From NCBI RefSeq assembly GCF_002140975.2, contig NZ_CP147247.1:2144501-2208500 (forward strand): a DNA stretch of 64,000 bases, written 5' to 3'. Within the stretch, counting starts at the first letter, position 1. Every line of letters starts with the position of its first letter. The stretch is from Enterococcus sp. 9E7_DIV0242 (GTDB taxonomy: Bacteria > Bacillota > Bacilli > Lactobacillales > Enterococcaceae). Below, in pieces: positions 49,187-57,350 of this stretch. The notes beneath the pieces were generated by a model. That model was given only the letters and a program-made list of their open reading frames with translations, ran no database searches and was not told the origin of the DNA. The translations under genes and the position numbers were made by a program.

Positions 49187-49924
49187 TTAGATTTCTTGCC
49201 AGCGAATGTTTGCTTCACAATACAATTGATCCCCAATACGAATTTCATGACGTGTTTTCAGCTCTGCTTCACCCTCGACTATATCATAGTGGCTTTCTAC
49301 TACATGACCATATTCGACTTCTTTGTCAAACTTCACATTCACGTGAACAGGTTGATGTGTCGAAAGGAAATCATACCCCAACACATCCAATAGCCAGTTA
49401 AAGTAAATTGCATTATTAACATGTTGATTACCATCAATATCAAAATAGCGGACACTATACTGGTGGGATTGGCTATTCTCAACTTTTTCTATTTTTTCAC
49501 TGCGCTGAATTTTTTTAATCTTTTCACTTTCATAAGGAGCGATGATCTCTTCTGACACACTCCCCATCTTACGATTTTCTTTATTCATCAATACAAACGT
49601 CGATTTGATCAGCACACATTCATTTCCAGCTTCATCATGAATCCAAAAATTACGGTAACAGAAGTATTTATTATACGACATTGCTTCTGTTGTAATATCG
49701 ATTTTTTCTCCTACTCGAGGCAATCGATTGATGGTTATTTCATAATTGGTAATTACCCAACCTAGACCTAAGCTACCAATGTACTCAGCGCTCCGTCCAA
49801 GCATGGCACTTTGCTCTTCTGACGTTCTTATTACTACTGCCAGCATTGATGGCAACGTCATCTTTTTTGTGATATCTCCATCATAATAGGCCACTTCATA
49901 AGGCATCGTATATCTTTTTCCCAT
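49187..49924 (-). CDS. Acyl-ACP thioesterase
   Basis: A 245-residue double-hotdog FatA/FatB-like thioesterase that releases fatty acids from acyl carrier protein. The catalytic region is YFDIDGNQHVNNAIYFNW near residue 165, with the Asn and His expected for the family. The N-terminal hotdog begins with YDGDITKKMTLPSML. GAAAGGAGATCGG precedes the ATG. Single gene, divergent from the LPMO gene. Confidence 0.88.
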   Translation of the reverse strand: MGKRYTMPYEVAYYDGDITKKMTLPSMLAVVIRTSEEQSAMLGRSAEYIGSLGLGWVITNYEITINRLPRVGEKIDITTEAMSYNKYFCYRNFWIHDEAGNECVLIKSTFVLMNKENRKMGSVSEEIIAPYESEKIKKIQRSEKIEKVENSQSHQYSVRYFDIDGNQHVNNAIYFNWLLDVLGYDFLSTHQPVHVNVKFDKEVEYGHVVESHYDIVEGEAELKTRHEIRIGDQLYCEANIRWQEI

Positions 49925-50237
49925 TCCCGATCTCCTTTCAATCTACAGCAGATAACAGATTTTTTATTCTTCCGAACTGCTTTCAGAAACAATAAGTGAA
50001 TCGATTGCTCCTGATTCCTAAAATATATAATTCATTTCTGTAAATTATAACATATGTACGAAATATGTATGCGTTGTGTGCCGGCTTTTTTTCGATCTTT
50101 CTTTTCTCGCACAATGAATCCTTTACAAAGCATCCGCAAACATCATAATAAAATAAAAGCATATCTTTTGAACAGATGAACTATCCATGTTACTTTAGCA
50201 TTGTAAGCGTTACAAAAAAACTCTAGGAGGCAACACA
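49925..50237 (+). other. Thioesterase/LPMO divergent promoter region
   Basis: Carries the LPMO promoter and cre site annotated separately and, on the minus strand, the thioesterase leader. Nothing else was recognised. Confidence 0.5.
50168..50215 (+). promoter_or_regulatory. LPMO promoter with downstream cre site
   Basis: TTGAAC (50168-50173), a 17-base spacer and TACTTT (50191-50196) are followed by TTGTAAGCGTTACAA (50201-50215), an almost perfect catabolite-responsive element. Its position over the expected start point fits CcpA repression in the presence of glucose. Confidence 0.72.
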
Positions 50238-50822
50238 ATGAAGAAAGTATTGTTGAAAACGATTTTGGCACTTGGTCTATTCACCGTAGGTACCGTAGCA
50301 GCAGCAACCGTTTCAGAAGCCCATGGCTATATCTCCAGTCCTGGCAGCAGAGCTTACTTCGGCACTGCAGCTGGCGGCAAACTCAATACCAATGTTGGAC
50401 GCGCAGAGTGGGAACCTCAAAGTATTGAAGCAACCAAAGGGGTATTTACAAATGGAAAGCTTGCCAGTGCAGGTGTAAGTGGATTTGAACCATTGGATGA
50501 ACAGACAGCTACCCGTTGGCATAAAACAACCGTTTCAACTGGCTTATTACCACTAAGATGGACATTAACTGCACAACATCGTACCTCTACATGGGATTAC
50601 TATATGACAAAACAAGGCTGGGATCAAAATGCGCCATTAAAAATGAGTGATTTTGAAATGATTGGCCAAGTAAATGATAACAATGCGATTCCCGGCGCAA
50701 CAGTGAATCATACAGTGACGATTCCAAGTAATCGTTCCGGTTACCATATCGTATACGGCGTGTGGAATGTCGCAGATACAACAAATGCTTTCTACCAAGT
50801 CGTTGATTTGAATGTTCAATAA
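50238..50822 (+). CDS. Lytic polysaccharide monooxygenase, AA10 (CBM33), probably chitin-active
   Basis: A secreted copper enzyme cutting crystalline polysaccharide oxidatively. The 194-residue protein has a signal peptide (1-28) cut before His29 (SEA/HGYIS), which becomes the N-terminal copper ligand. His114 (TAQHRTSTWDYY) is the second histidine-brace ligand, and the axial Phe lies in NAFYQVVDLNV. It is a single catalytic domain without binding modules, like the E. faecalis enzyme EF0362. Chitin preference is inferred from that similarity. TAGGAGG precedes the ATG. Confidence 0.93.
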   Translation: MKKVLLKTILALGLFTVGTVAAATVSEAHGYISSPGSRAYFGTAAGGKLNTNVGRAEWEPQSIEATKGVFTNGKLASAGVSGFEPLDEQTATRWHKTTVSTGLLPLRWTLTAQHRTSTWDYYMTKQGWDQNAPLKMSDFEMIGQVNDNNAIPGATVNHTVTIPSNRSGYHIVYGVWNVADTTNAFYQVVDLNVQ

Positions 50823-50929
50823 GTAAGTTGAACTGACCTGGTCTGACACAAGTCACTTATTATTTCATAAAAGACAGCAGGTATCCGAATCCATCACTTT
50901 CAGATATCTCTTGCTTTGACTATCTACAA

Positions 50930-50990
50930 AATGAAAACCAGCAGTTGGAAGATTTTGACTCTTCCGGCTGCTGATTTTCGTTTTTATTTA
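50930..50990. terminator. Bidirectional terminator
   Basis: GAAAACCAGCAG..GGAAGA pairs with TCTTCC..CTGCTGATTTTC, then a T run on the plus side. It overlaps the stop region of the recombinase gene. Confidence 0.75.
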
Positions 50991-51568
50991 TTCGACACTG
51001 TTTTCTTCGTACGGTAGACGCCATCTTTTTTTAGATGATAGTAGATCGTTGCAGTCGAAATACCACAACGTTTAGAAATCTCTTGAGCAGGAATATCAGT
51101 AGTATGGTACAGGTTCAAAGCTTCTTTTACCTGCTCGACTAACGGGGGTCTGCCCAGTATGACGCCTTTGTTTTTTGCTGCACTTAATCCTGCCAGGACT
51201 CGTTCTCTAATCATCTCTGCTTCCATTTCAGCAAAAGCACCCATGATCGTAAAGAAAAAACGACCCGTTGCTGTTGTCGTATCAATATTGTTCTGGATGC
51301 TGACAAAATTGATTTGATTGCGTTCAAAATCCTCCATTAGGCTCAGCAGTTGCTTCGTTCCTCGTGCCAGTCGATCCAACTTAAAAATCACAAAAGTATC
51401 TCCGGATCGAAGCGTCCCCAATGCTTTATTCAGCTCTGTACGCTCCAGTTTTCGTCCACTCTCATGCTCTTTGAAAATTTTGTCTACGCCATACGCTTCC
51501 AACGCCTGCAGCTGTGAATCAAACTTTTGATGTGGCGTACTTACGCGCATATACCCTATCACCGCCAT
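50984..51568 (-). CDS. Serine recombinase (resolvase/invertase family)
   Basis: A 194-residue site-specific recombinase. The catalytic serine is in GYMRVSTPHQ (near residue 10), with the arginine motif in FKLDRLARG and the E-helix GAFAEMEAEMIRERV. A C-terminal Hin-type helix-turn-helix (QEISKRCGISTATIYYHLKK) is present. AAGGAGG before ATG 51568 sets the start, 13 codons inside the open frame. It lies 35 bases after lanT on the same strand, the last gene of the lanthipeptide unit. It may be a relic of the element that brought the cluster or may control it; target sites were not found. Confidence 0.9.
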   Translation of the reverse strand: MAVIGYMRVSTPHQKFDSQLQALEAYGVDKIFKEHESGRKLERTELNKALGTLRSGDTFVIFKLDRLARGTKQLLSLMEDFERNQINFVSIQNNIDTTTATGRFFFTIMGAFAEMEAEMIRERVLAGLSAAKNKGVILGRPPLVEQVKEALNLYHTTDIPAQEISKRCGISTATIYYHLKKDGVYRTKKTVSNK

Positions 51569-51603
51569 CAAATTCCTCCTTCTTTTGTCTGTCTGTGAGT
51601 CAC

Positions 51604-53772
51604 TCAATACTCAATTGAAAAAAAGGGGCGCTCGACGCTTGATTCTGTTGGCTCATGGTAAATCGAATAGTAGTGTCCTTTCTTTTGAATCAGTGTTTCA
51701 TGTGTACCTTCCTCCACGATTCGTCCCTGATCCACTACCAGTATTCGGTCAAAATGTCTCACTGTATTTAATCGATGCGCAACAACGATACAGGTAAAAT
51801 CATAATGCTTCAGCTGATTCATGATAAAGTTTTCTGAAATATTATCCAGAGAACTGGTTGGTTCATCCATCAGCAGTAGCTGTGTCTCCTTTACCAATGC
51901 ACGTGCGATAGATATTCGTTGCATCTGCCCTCCGGAAAGGTTCATACCGCCTTCCGAAATTGGTGTTTCCAGACCTAGTGGTAAATGTTGAATTATTTCA
52001 CTGACTCTGGAATCATAGATAGCCCGTTCCAATCGTTGTTCATCAAACACCTCTTGATTCATGACAATATTCTCCAGCAACGATGCATTAAAAATCGTCG
52101 GCTTCTGATTCACAATACTTGTGATTTTTTTGATTGATTCATCATGAACATTTCGGAGATCCTTGTGATTGACTTCAATCGATCCTTCCGTTGGTTCGTA
52201 AAGTCCGGCCAAAAGCTTCAATAATGTACTTTTCCCAGATCCGCTTTTTCCGACAATCGCAATTTTCTCACCCGCTCGAACGCTAAATGAAATATCTTCT
52301 AAAATGTTTTCTTCAAAACGACTATATTTAAACGAGACTGCATGGATATCAAGTGACTGGATTTCTTGAATCGTTACTCCTCCACTTTTTTCTCGTGTTT
52401 CCGTTGCATCTAAAATCTCGTTCAGTTTTCCGAAGTAAGAACGCAGTAATAAAATCTCTGTGTAAGAATCAAAGACAACCACTATTGGTGTGATAAATGC
52501 ACCTGCCAATGAGTTGAAACTGATGATTTGTCCCAAGCTCAACTGGTCGTTCATCAACTGAAAAACGCCAATGTAGATTAACAAGACTGGTAGAATAAAC
52601 TGAATCGAGGTCTGAATTGTACGAACCCATGTAGAGAATCGATCTTTTTCTACACGAAGGTCGATTTGCTGTTTAAAGTTCGTCAACCACTTCGTATAAA
52701 ACTGCTTTTCTGAACCGGAGGATTTCACGGTTTCCATTCCTTCAAACAGTTCCACCAATATCCGCTGCACGCGAGATTGCGCCAGCAGCTCCTTATCTGT
52801 TATCGCCTGTACCTTCTTCGAGTTGACAAAAGATATCCCTCCCATCACAAAAGCTCCGATTAATGCAATCATCGTCATTTGGGGTGAGATCGCCAACATC
52901 AAAATGAGGTAGATGAAAACAAATAGGAAATCTACAAACAATGTCAGCATCCGCTGGCTCATGATTTGTTGGATGATCACACTAAGATTTGCTCGAAAAA
53001 TCAGATCCCCTGTGGACCGATTAACAAAAAAACGTAAGGGCAAATGCATGATCTTCTCCATGAAGGCTTTCATCAAAGTCAAATCAAACAGATTTTCCAG
53101 AACGATCAGGGTCAGCCCCCTGGCCACCTGCAGCAGATAATAAGCAATAAACAGGAGGACAATTCCCCAACCGACCTGTGTAATCAATTGTCCTGGCGCC
53201 TGCGCTCGATCGATGATCAATTGCGTCAGTCGGGGGACGAGAATACTGACACCTTGAATCAACAGGGTCAGACCGATGAATAGAGATGCTTTCAATTTCT
53301 GCTCTTTAAATATTCGTTGAAAAATGGCTACAGCAGCATTTTTCTTTTTTCCAGTCGAAGAGACAGAAATGGACGCTTTCTCCACTAGTAAAGCAAAATT
53401 CGTAAACAACTCCGCAAACTCCGCAAAAGAAATTTTCTTCTTACCAAGAGCCGGATCTAAAATAACTGCAAATTCTTCCGTTAGCTTTTCCAAAACCACA
53501 TAGTGTCTATTCTCCCAAAAGCAAATGACCGGTTCCGTTTGCTCCATCAAAATGTCAAATTCTAACACTCGAATCGCTTTTGTTTCTATTCCTTGCTCTG
53601 CCAATATCTCTTTTAGATGCAACAACGTATTGCCCCCCTTGGGAACACCATAGACATCGCGAAGATGATTCAACGTTACCGGGTCTTTGTAATAATTCAA
53701 AATCATTGTGACACACGCAAGTCCACACTCACTGTGTTCGCTTGGTTCAACAAATGGTATTTTCTTTTTCAA
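51604..53772 (-). CDS. lanT: Peptidase-containing lanthipeptide ABC exporter LanT
   Basis: Exports the modified peptide and removes its leader. The 722-residue protein has an N-terminal C39 peptidase (about 1-140; Cys16 in SECGLAC, His90 in NRHYVV, Asp106 in LDPALG). A transmembrane domain (about 160-440) follows, then an ABC domain (GKSGSGKST, NLSGGQMQR, LLLMDEPTSSLD, VVAHRL). The start is TTG 53772, the only possible one in frame after an upstream stop, with GGGGAG about 12 bases ahead. It follows lanM after 18 bases. Confidence 0.93.
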   Translation of the reverse strand: MKKKIPFVEPSEHSECGLACVTMILNYYKDPVTLNHLRDVYGVPKGGNTLLHLKEILAEQGIETKAIRVLEFDILMEQTEPVICFWENRHYVVLEKLTEEFAVILDPALGKKKISFAEFAELFTNFALLVEKASISVSSTGKKKNAAVAIFQRIFKEQKLKASLFIGLTLLIQGVSILVPRLTQLIIDRAQAPGQLITQVGWGIVLLFIAYYLLQVARGLTLIVLENLFDLTLMKAFMEKIMHLPLRFFVNRSTGDLIFRANLSVIIQQIMSQRMLTLFVDFLFVFIYLILMLAISPQMTMIALIGAFVMGGISFVNSKKVQAITDKELLAQSRVQRILVELFEGMETVKSSGSEKQFYTKWLTNFKQQIDLRVEKDRFSTWVRTIQTSIQFILPVLLIYIGVFQLMNDQLSLGQIISFNSLAGAFITPIVVVFDSYTEILLLRSYFGKLNEILDATETREKSGGVTIQEIQSLDIHAVSFKYSRFEENILEDISFSVRAGEKIAIVGKSGSGKSTLLKLLAGLYEPTEGSIEVNHKDLRNVHDESIKKITSIVNQKPTIFNASLLENIVMNQEVFDEQRLERAIYDSRVSEIIQHLPLGLETPISEGGMNLSGGQMQRISIARALVKETQLLLMDEPTSSLDNISENFIMNQLKHYDFTCIVVAHRLNTVRHFDRILVVDQGRIVEEGTHETLIQKKGHYYSIYHEPTESSVERPFFSIEY

Positions 53773-53790
53773 TCCAACTTCTCACTCCCC

Positions 53791-56700
53791 TCATTCCGGC
53801 AAATCCAGCGTTAGTATATTGGCACTTTTATCTGGCTTAAACAACCGTAAATACTGATGGCCAATACCTGATAATCCTGTAAACAGACCATACTTCGGTA
53901 CTGTCTTTAAGCCTTCAAAATGATAATTGGCGTTGCTTTGCTTCTGCTCAAGCCAGTCCACCTTTTTCTGTAGCTTTTTCTGCTGTTCCGGTTTCAAATA
54001 GCCTCTTACACCTAGCAAGTATTCAAGATCGCCAAAGTTTCCATGACAAAGGCAATCGTCGGCTTTTTCTTGATTGAGTAACCGTTCGGCCGCCAACTGC
54101 AGCTCTTCTTGTAATTTCATATCCTCAAAACCACTCTCGACGAGATCCAGATAAGCCATACCAATGCCTGTTGCACCATAACACCACAAATCATTGACCA
54201 TTGGTGTGGCTGGTCGAAGATCCAACCAGCCCTTTTGTATAGGATCAAAGGTCTTTCGCTCTTCTTCCAGACACTGACGAATCATCGCTTCACCAGGCAC
54301 GGCGTTGCTCATTTTCCGCACACTGTTTGCCGCATGAATCACACCTGAATAACCGTGGGCAAAGCCGCCCTGTGCAATGGATTCTATAGTCAAATCCTGA
54401 AGTAGTTGCTCGGCGAATGTTTGATAGTCTTGCTTTCCAGTTACTTTGAATAGCAACGTAAAAACCTTGATGATCGAGGCTGTTCCTCCGGTCCAGTCAT
54501 AGCTACTGATTTGATCCGCCTGATAGTTCTCTTCATACGCCTGTGCAATTCGTTCTGCAGCGTTTAAGAGCTGCGCTTTTTGAGTCAGCTTAAAAGTGTA
54601 CAGCAACGGATAAACTGCCGCAAATGAACCATAAAAGGCTGATATGCTATCAATATATTCCTCACTCAGCTTGAGGACCAATGCTTCACTCAATTCATAA
54701 GCTTCTTTAAAACGTTCTTCTCCTGATATATGGTACAGTTCACTAAAATACAAATACAAACCAGTAATCCCGTCATAGAGATTTTCGTTCATGACAGTAA
54801 CCATGTAGTTATCCGTAGATGTTTCCTCAACATTTTTCCAAGCGATTGATTCCTCTCCAATAAAAGCCCTATCCAACAAAAGTTGACCAATTGCAGTAGC
54901 TCGGTTCAGGTAGGAATTGCTCTTTTCATCTTTCTCGGTAGTGACCGTTGTTTCTTGTAAGTTCATCGGATCATAGGTGCCAAATGACGTATACAGATAG
55001 TCCAACTGCTCCTCTTCCTCATGCTGATCGAAGCGCATCAATTTCTCTACTTCTATATGAATCGCGGTCTCCTCGTACATCTTTCCAACATCTTCTCCTC
55101 GACTGGCTGTTAAATGACTGGAATCCGTATGGTTGAAAAAGATCGGGACGTCATGCTGCAGCATATCTCTCACCTCAAACGGTACGGGTTGCTCATTCGA
55201 ATAGCTGTGCATCCATAGGTTTTCAAATAGCTTTTCTCTCTCAATATAATCCACCATACAGCTTGGATGCGTTGAGTAATCCAGAAGATCGCCGTAGCTC
55301 TGAGTTGTTTTGATAACATTCCGGACGAAAACATTAGAAAACAACTCTGTGACCTGTTGGATGAGAAACGTACGATTCTCTCTGGCGAATGCAGAAAATT
55401 CTCTGAAGCCTTCAAGTATCACTTGAATATACGGGGTAAAATCTACTTTTTCTCCTTTATACAACGGGATATTCTCTGCCGCATCCGTTATATGTTCTTC
55501 ATACACAAATTGCATATTATCGGAATCAAAATTGATCAGCTTCAAGACCTTGTATGGCAGCTTCTGTTGATCGCCGCTTAACGCGCTCAGCTGTACACCT
55601 TGCGCGGCACCTTCTACATCCCCCTCAATTTTTTCTTCAAATAAATAGATAGGCACCAGTCCACTCATGATCACAGATTCCATGTTCTCTCTTTGAGCCA
55701 TGACTAGTGCATTCTCGCTATTCGGTGCCGGAAAATTATTTTGAATGATCGTTTCAAGATCGATCATGACAGGATACTTTCCATGTGCCAAAATATTTTC
55801 TAAATGAAAATCATTGCCGTTCAGTAAATAAACCAACGCAATGGTATGCCCAAATTGGCGATAATAATGGGCTAGTTCCTCTAAAGAATCACACTCACTA
55901 TGTGTCAGTCGTTCTTCAAACGTATACTCCGGAGTAACAATTTTTTTTGTTAAGTAGAAGTCAAAACGAGCATCCTTTTCTTGCAATCGCGTAATAAATT
56001 GATCGAAGCGTGTACTGATTTCTAGATTTTTCGGTTTATAAACGAGCTCAGAACCATCTTCAAAGGTTAAAATGGCTACTGTCTTTCCTCGGTCATGGGA
56101 ATCTCCTGCGCCCATCCTCAGCTCTTCCACACAAAATGATTTTTTTATGTCAAAAGTATGTCGCAGCTCAGACTTACTTTCAGTCAAGGCTTTCAATAAT
56201 GCTCGAAAATTAGTTAATTGATAGCTCATGATTTCAACCAACATTCTAGTCAATACTGGAAAACTGTAAAAAAATTGAACTAGGTCGTCCTTTTTATAGA
56301 AGCGTTGCATCAAATATTCTCCGAACCGTTCTTTTTCATCTTCTCCAACAAAGGCCATGTGTTCTTTTTGTTCATGAAGATCGTACACAAATGTCCGCAA
56401 ACTGATATCTAAGAAACGATTGATCCCTTCTTCTATATAATTACTCAGTGCTCGTTCAGCAATGGTAACTGTTGGAAATGCCTTTATTATTTCTCGTATT
56501 TTTAAATCAAAATAATTGATATGCAGACGCAAAGCATAGGTAAAATTAACATTTCTTTGTTTTTCTATATCCTGTTGGTCTGTATCGATCGATGCAAAGA
56601 TTTCTTTGGTGGTAATCAACCATTCTTCTTTTGACAGCTGTTGGTAAATGTACTGCTTCTCCTCTTCTGTCAGCGCTTTAATAGCAAAGCCAAAATCTTC

Positions 56701-56892
56701 CGCTGACAATTGCATCATAGAAAGAATGTATTGAAATCGCTCATCTGTTACTAGCGTCGGTCGCTCACGCCATGCTTTAAAGTTTTCTTTCCGCTCTCTT
56801 GGATAGGCTATTTTTTCCCTATCATAATATTCTTTTAACAAGGTATATCGTTGCTTGATCGATGTTGCTTTTGCCAGATTTTCAATCCCCAT
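53791..56892 (-). CDS. lanM: Class II lanthipeptide synthetase LanM
   Basis: A bifunctional enzyme that phosphorylates and dehydrates Ser/Thr in the precursor and then cyclises with Cys. The 1033-residue protein has an N-terminal DUF4135 dehydratase domain (about 60-620; NDFHLENILAHG..VMIDLETI) and a C-terminal LanC-like cyclase (about 690-1030) with zinc ligands Cys904 (LWCYGATG), Cys949 and His950 (CLCHGNFGD). AAAGGAG six bases before ATG 56892 replaces the 47-codon longer frame. Between precursor and lanM is a hairpin that should lower lanM output. The set is complete enough to predict a modified peptide. Confidence 0.94.
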   Translation of the reverse strand: MGIENLAKATSIKQRYTLLKEYYDREKIAYPRERKENFKAWRERPTLVTDERFQYILSMMQLSAEDFGFAIKALTEEEKQYIYQQLSKEEWLITTKEIFASIDTDQQDIEKQRNVNFTYALRLHINYFDLKIREIIKAFPTVTIAERALSNYIEEGINRFLDISLRTFVYDLHEQKEHMAFVGEDEKERFGEYLMQRFYKKDDLVQFFYSFPVLTRMLVEIMSYQLTNFRALLKALTESKSELRHTFDIKKSFCVEELRMGAGDSHDRGKTVAILTFEDGSELVYKPKNLEISTRFDQFITRLQEKDARFDFYLTKKIVTPEYTFEERLTHSECDSLEELAHYYRQFGHTIALVYLLNGNDFHLENILAHGKYPVMIDLETIIQNNFPAPNSENALVMAQRENMESVIMSGLVPIYLFEEKIEGDVEGAAQGVQLSALSGDQQKLPYKVLKLINFDSDNMQFVYEEHITDAAENIPLYKGEKVDFTPYIQVILEGFREFSAFARENRTFLIQQVTELFSNVFVRNVIKTTQSYGDLLDYSTHPSCMVDYIEREKLFENLWMHSYSNEQPVPFEVRDMLQHDVPIFFNHTDSSHLTASRGEDVGKMYEETAIHIEVEKLMRFDQHEEEEQLDYLYTSFGTYDPMNLQETTVTTEKDEKSNSYLNRATAIGQLLLDRAFIGEESIAWKNVEETSTDNYMVTVMNENLYDGITGLYLYFSELYHISGEERFKEAYELSEALVLKLSEEYIDSISAFYGSFAAVYPLLYTFKLTQKAQLLNAAERIAQAYEENYQADQISSYDWTGGTASIIKVFTLLFKVTGKQDYQTFAEQLLQDLTIESIAQGGFAHGYSGVIHAANSVRKMSNAVPGEAMIRQCLEEERKTFDPIQKGWLDLRPATPMVNDLWCYGATGIGMAYLDLVESGFEDMKLQEELQLAAERLLNQEKADDCLCHGNFGDLEYLLGVRGYLKPEQQKKLQKKVDWLEQKQSNANYHFEGLKTVPKYGLFTGLSGIGHQYLRLFKPDKSANILTLDLPE

Positions 56893-56988
56893 AAGTAACT
56901 CCTTTAATATGCTGATTTTTACGCTGACCAAGCTGAATAGTACACAGCTGATCGCGTACCTATGTATATTTTTATGATAAAAATAAGT

Positions 56989-57025
56989 GCTAGATAAACA
57001 CTTTTGAAACAGTTGTTTATCTAGC
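56989..57025 (-). terminator. Hairpin attenuator between lanA and lanM
   Basis: GCTAGATAAACA pairs perfectly with TGTTTATCTAGC around a 13-base loop, with a T-rich stretch after it on the minus strand. It lies directly after the precursor stop, the usual place for a partial terminator that keeps precursor mRNA in excess. Confidence 0.8.
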
Positions 57026-57040
57026 AAATTCAATATTTAA

Positions 57041-57250
57041 TTAACGCCAACCGCAACAACGGCTTGTGAAACAACTATAGCTGCATTTCGTAGAATAACA
57101 ATTGCTTGAAGATGATGATGAAGACGAAGATGATGAAGACCAGCTCCAGCTTCCTCCGATTCCAAAGAAACTCCCCTGAACATTGTTCATTTCTTCCGGA
57201 GTCAATTCTTCAAACGACTTTCCAACTTTTTTCTCTGCTTGTTTATCCAC
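57041..57250 (-). CDS. lanA: Class II lanthipeptide precursor with a twelve-serine run
   Basis: A 69-residue precursor. Leader residues 1-27 end in ELTPEEMNNVQGS, with hydrophobic residues at -4 (V), -7 (M), -12 (L) and -15 (F) and G-S at -2/-1. This fits the double-glycine-type site cut by the C39 domain of LanT. The predicted 42-residue core starts FFGIGGSWSW and then holds twelve serines in a row. The end has NCYSTKC, SYSCFTS and RCCGWR. It has five Cys and about 20 Ser/Thr, so most Ser cannot form rings. GGGAGG sits seven bases before GTG 57250, chosen over the GTG at 57268, which overlaps the RBS. Confidence 0.9.
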   Translation of the reverse strand: MDKQAEKKVGKSFEELTPEEMNNVQGSFFGIGGSWSWSSSSSSSSSSSSNCYSTKCSYSCFTSRCCGWR

Positions 57251-57300
57251 ACTTTTTCCTCCCTTCACACAACATATGATTTTGATGCAAATACTCTATA

Positions 57301-57332
57301 TTTAAAATAGCCGCCTAAACGGCTATTTTAAA
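57301..57332 (-). terminator. Hairpin between the Cna_B-repeat gene and lanA
   Basis: TTTAAAATAGCCG pairs perfectly with CGGCTATTTTAAA around six bases. It is a terminator-like element, but only about 50 bases separate it from the lanA start. It may be the end of the upstream gene or an attenuator of a longer transcript. Confidence 0.65.
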
Positions 57333-57350
57333 TCAAACATTGAAATCCCT

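Noticed and set aside
50823..51604. Invertible segment controlled by the serine recombinase
   Set aside because: No pair of inverted crossover-like sequences was found near the gene by eye.
53791..57033. Longer LanM starting at 57033
   Set aside because: The extra 47 codons run through the lanA-lanM hairpin and lack an RBS, whereas AAAGGAG precedes ATG 56892.
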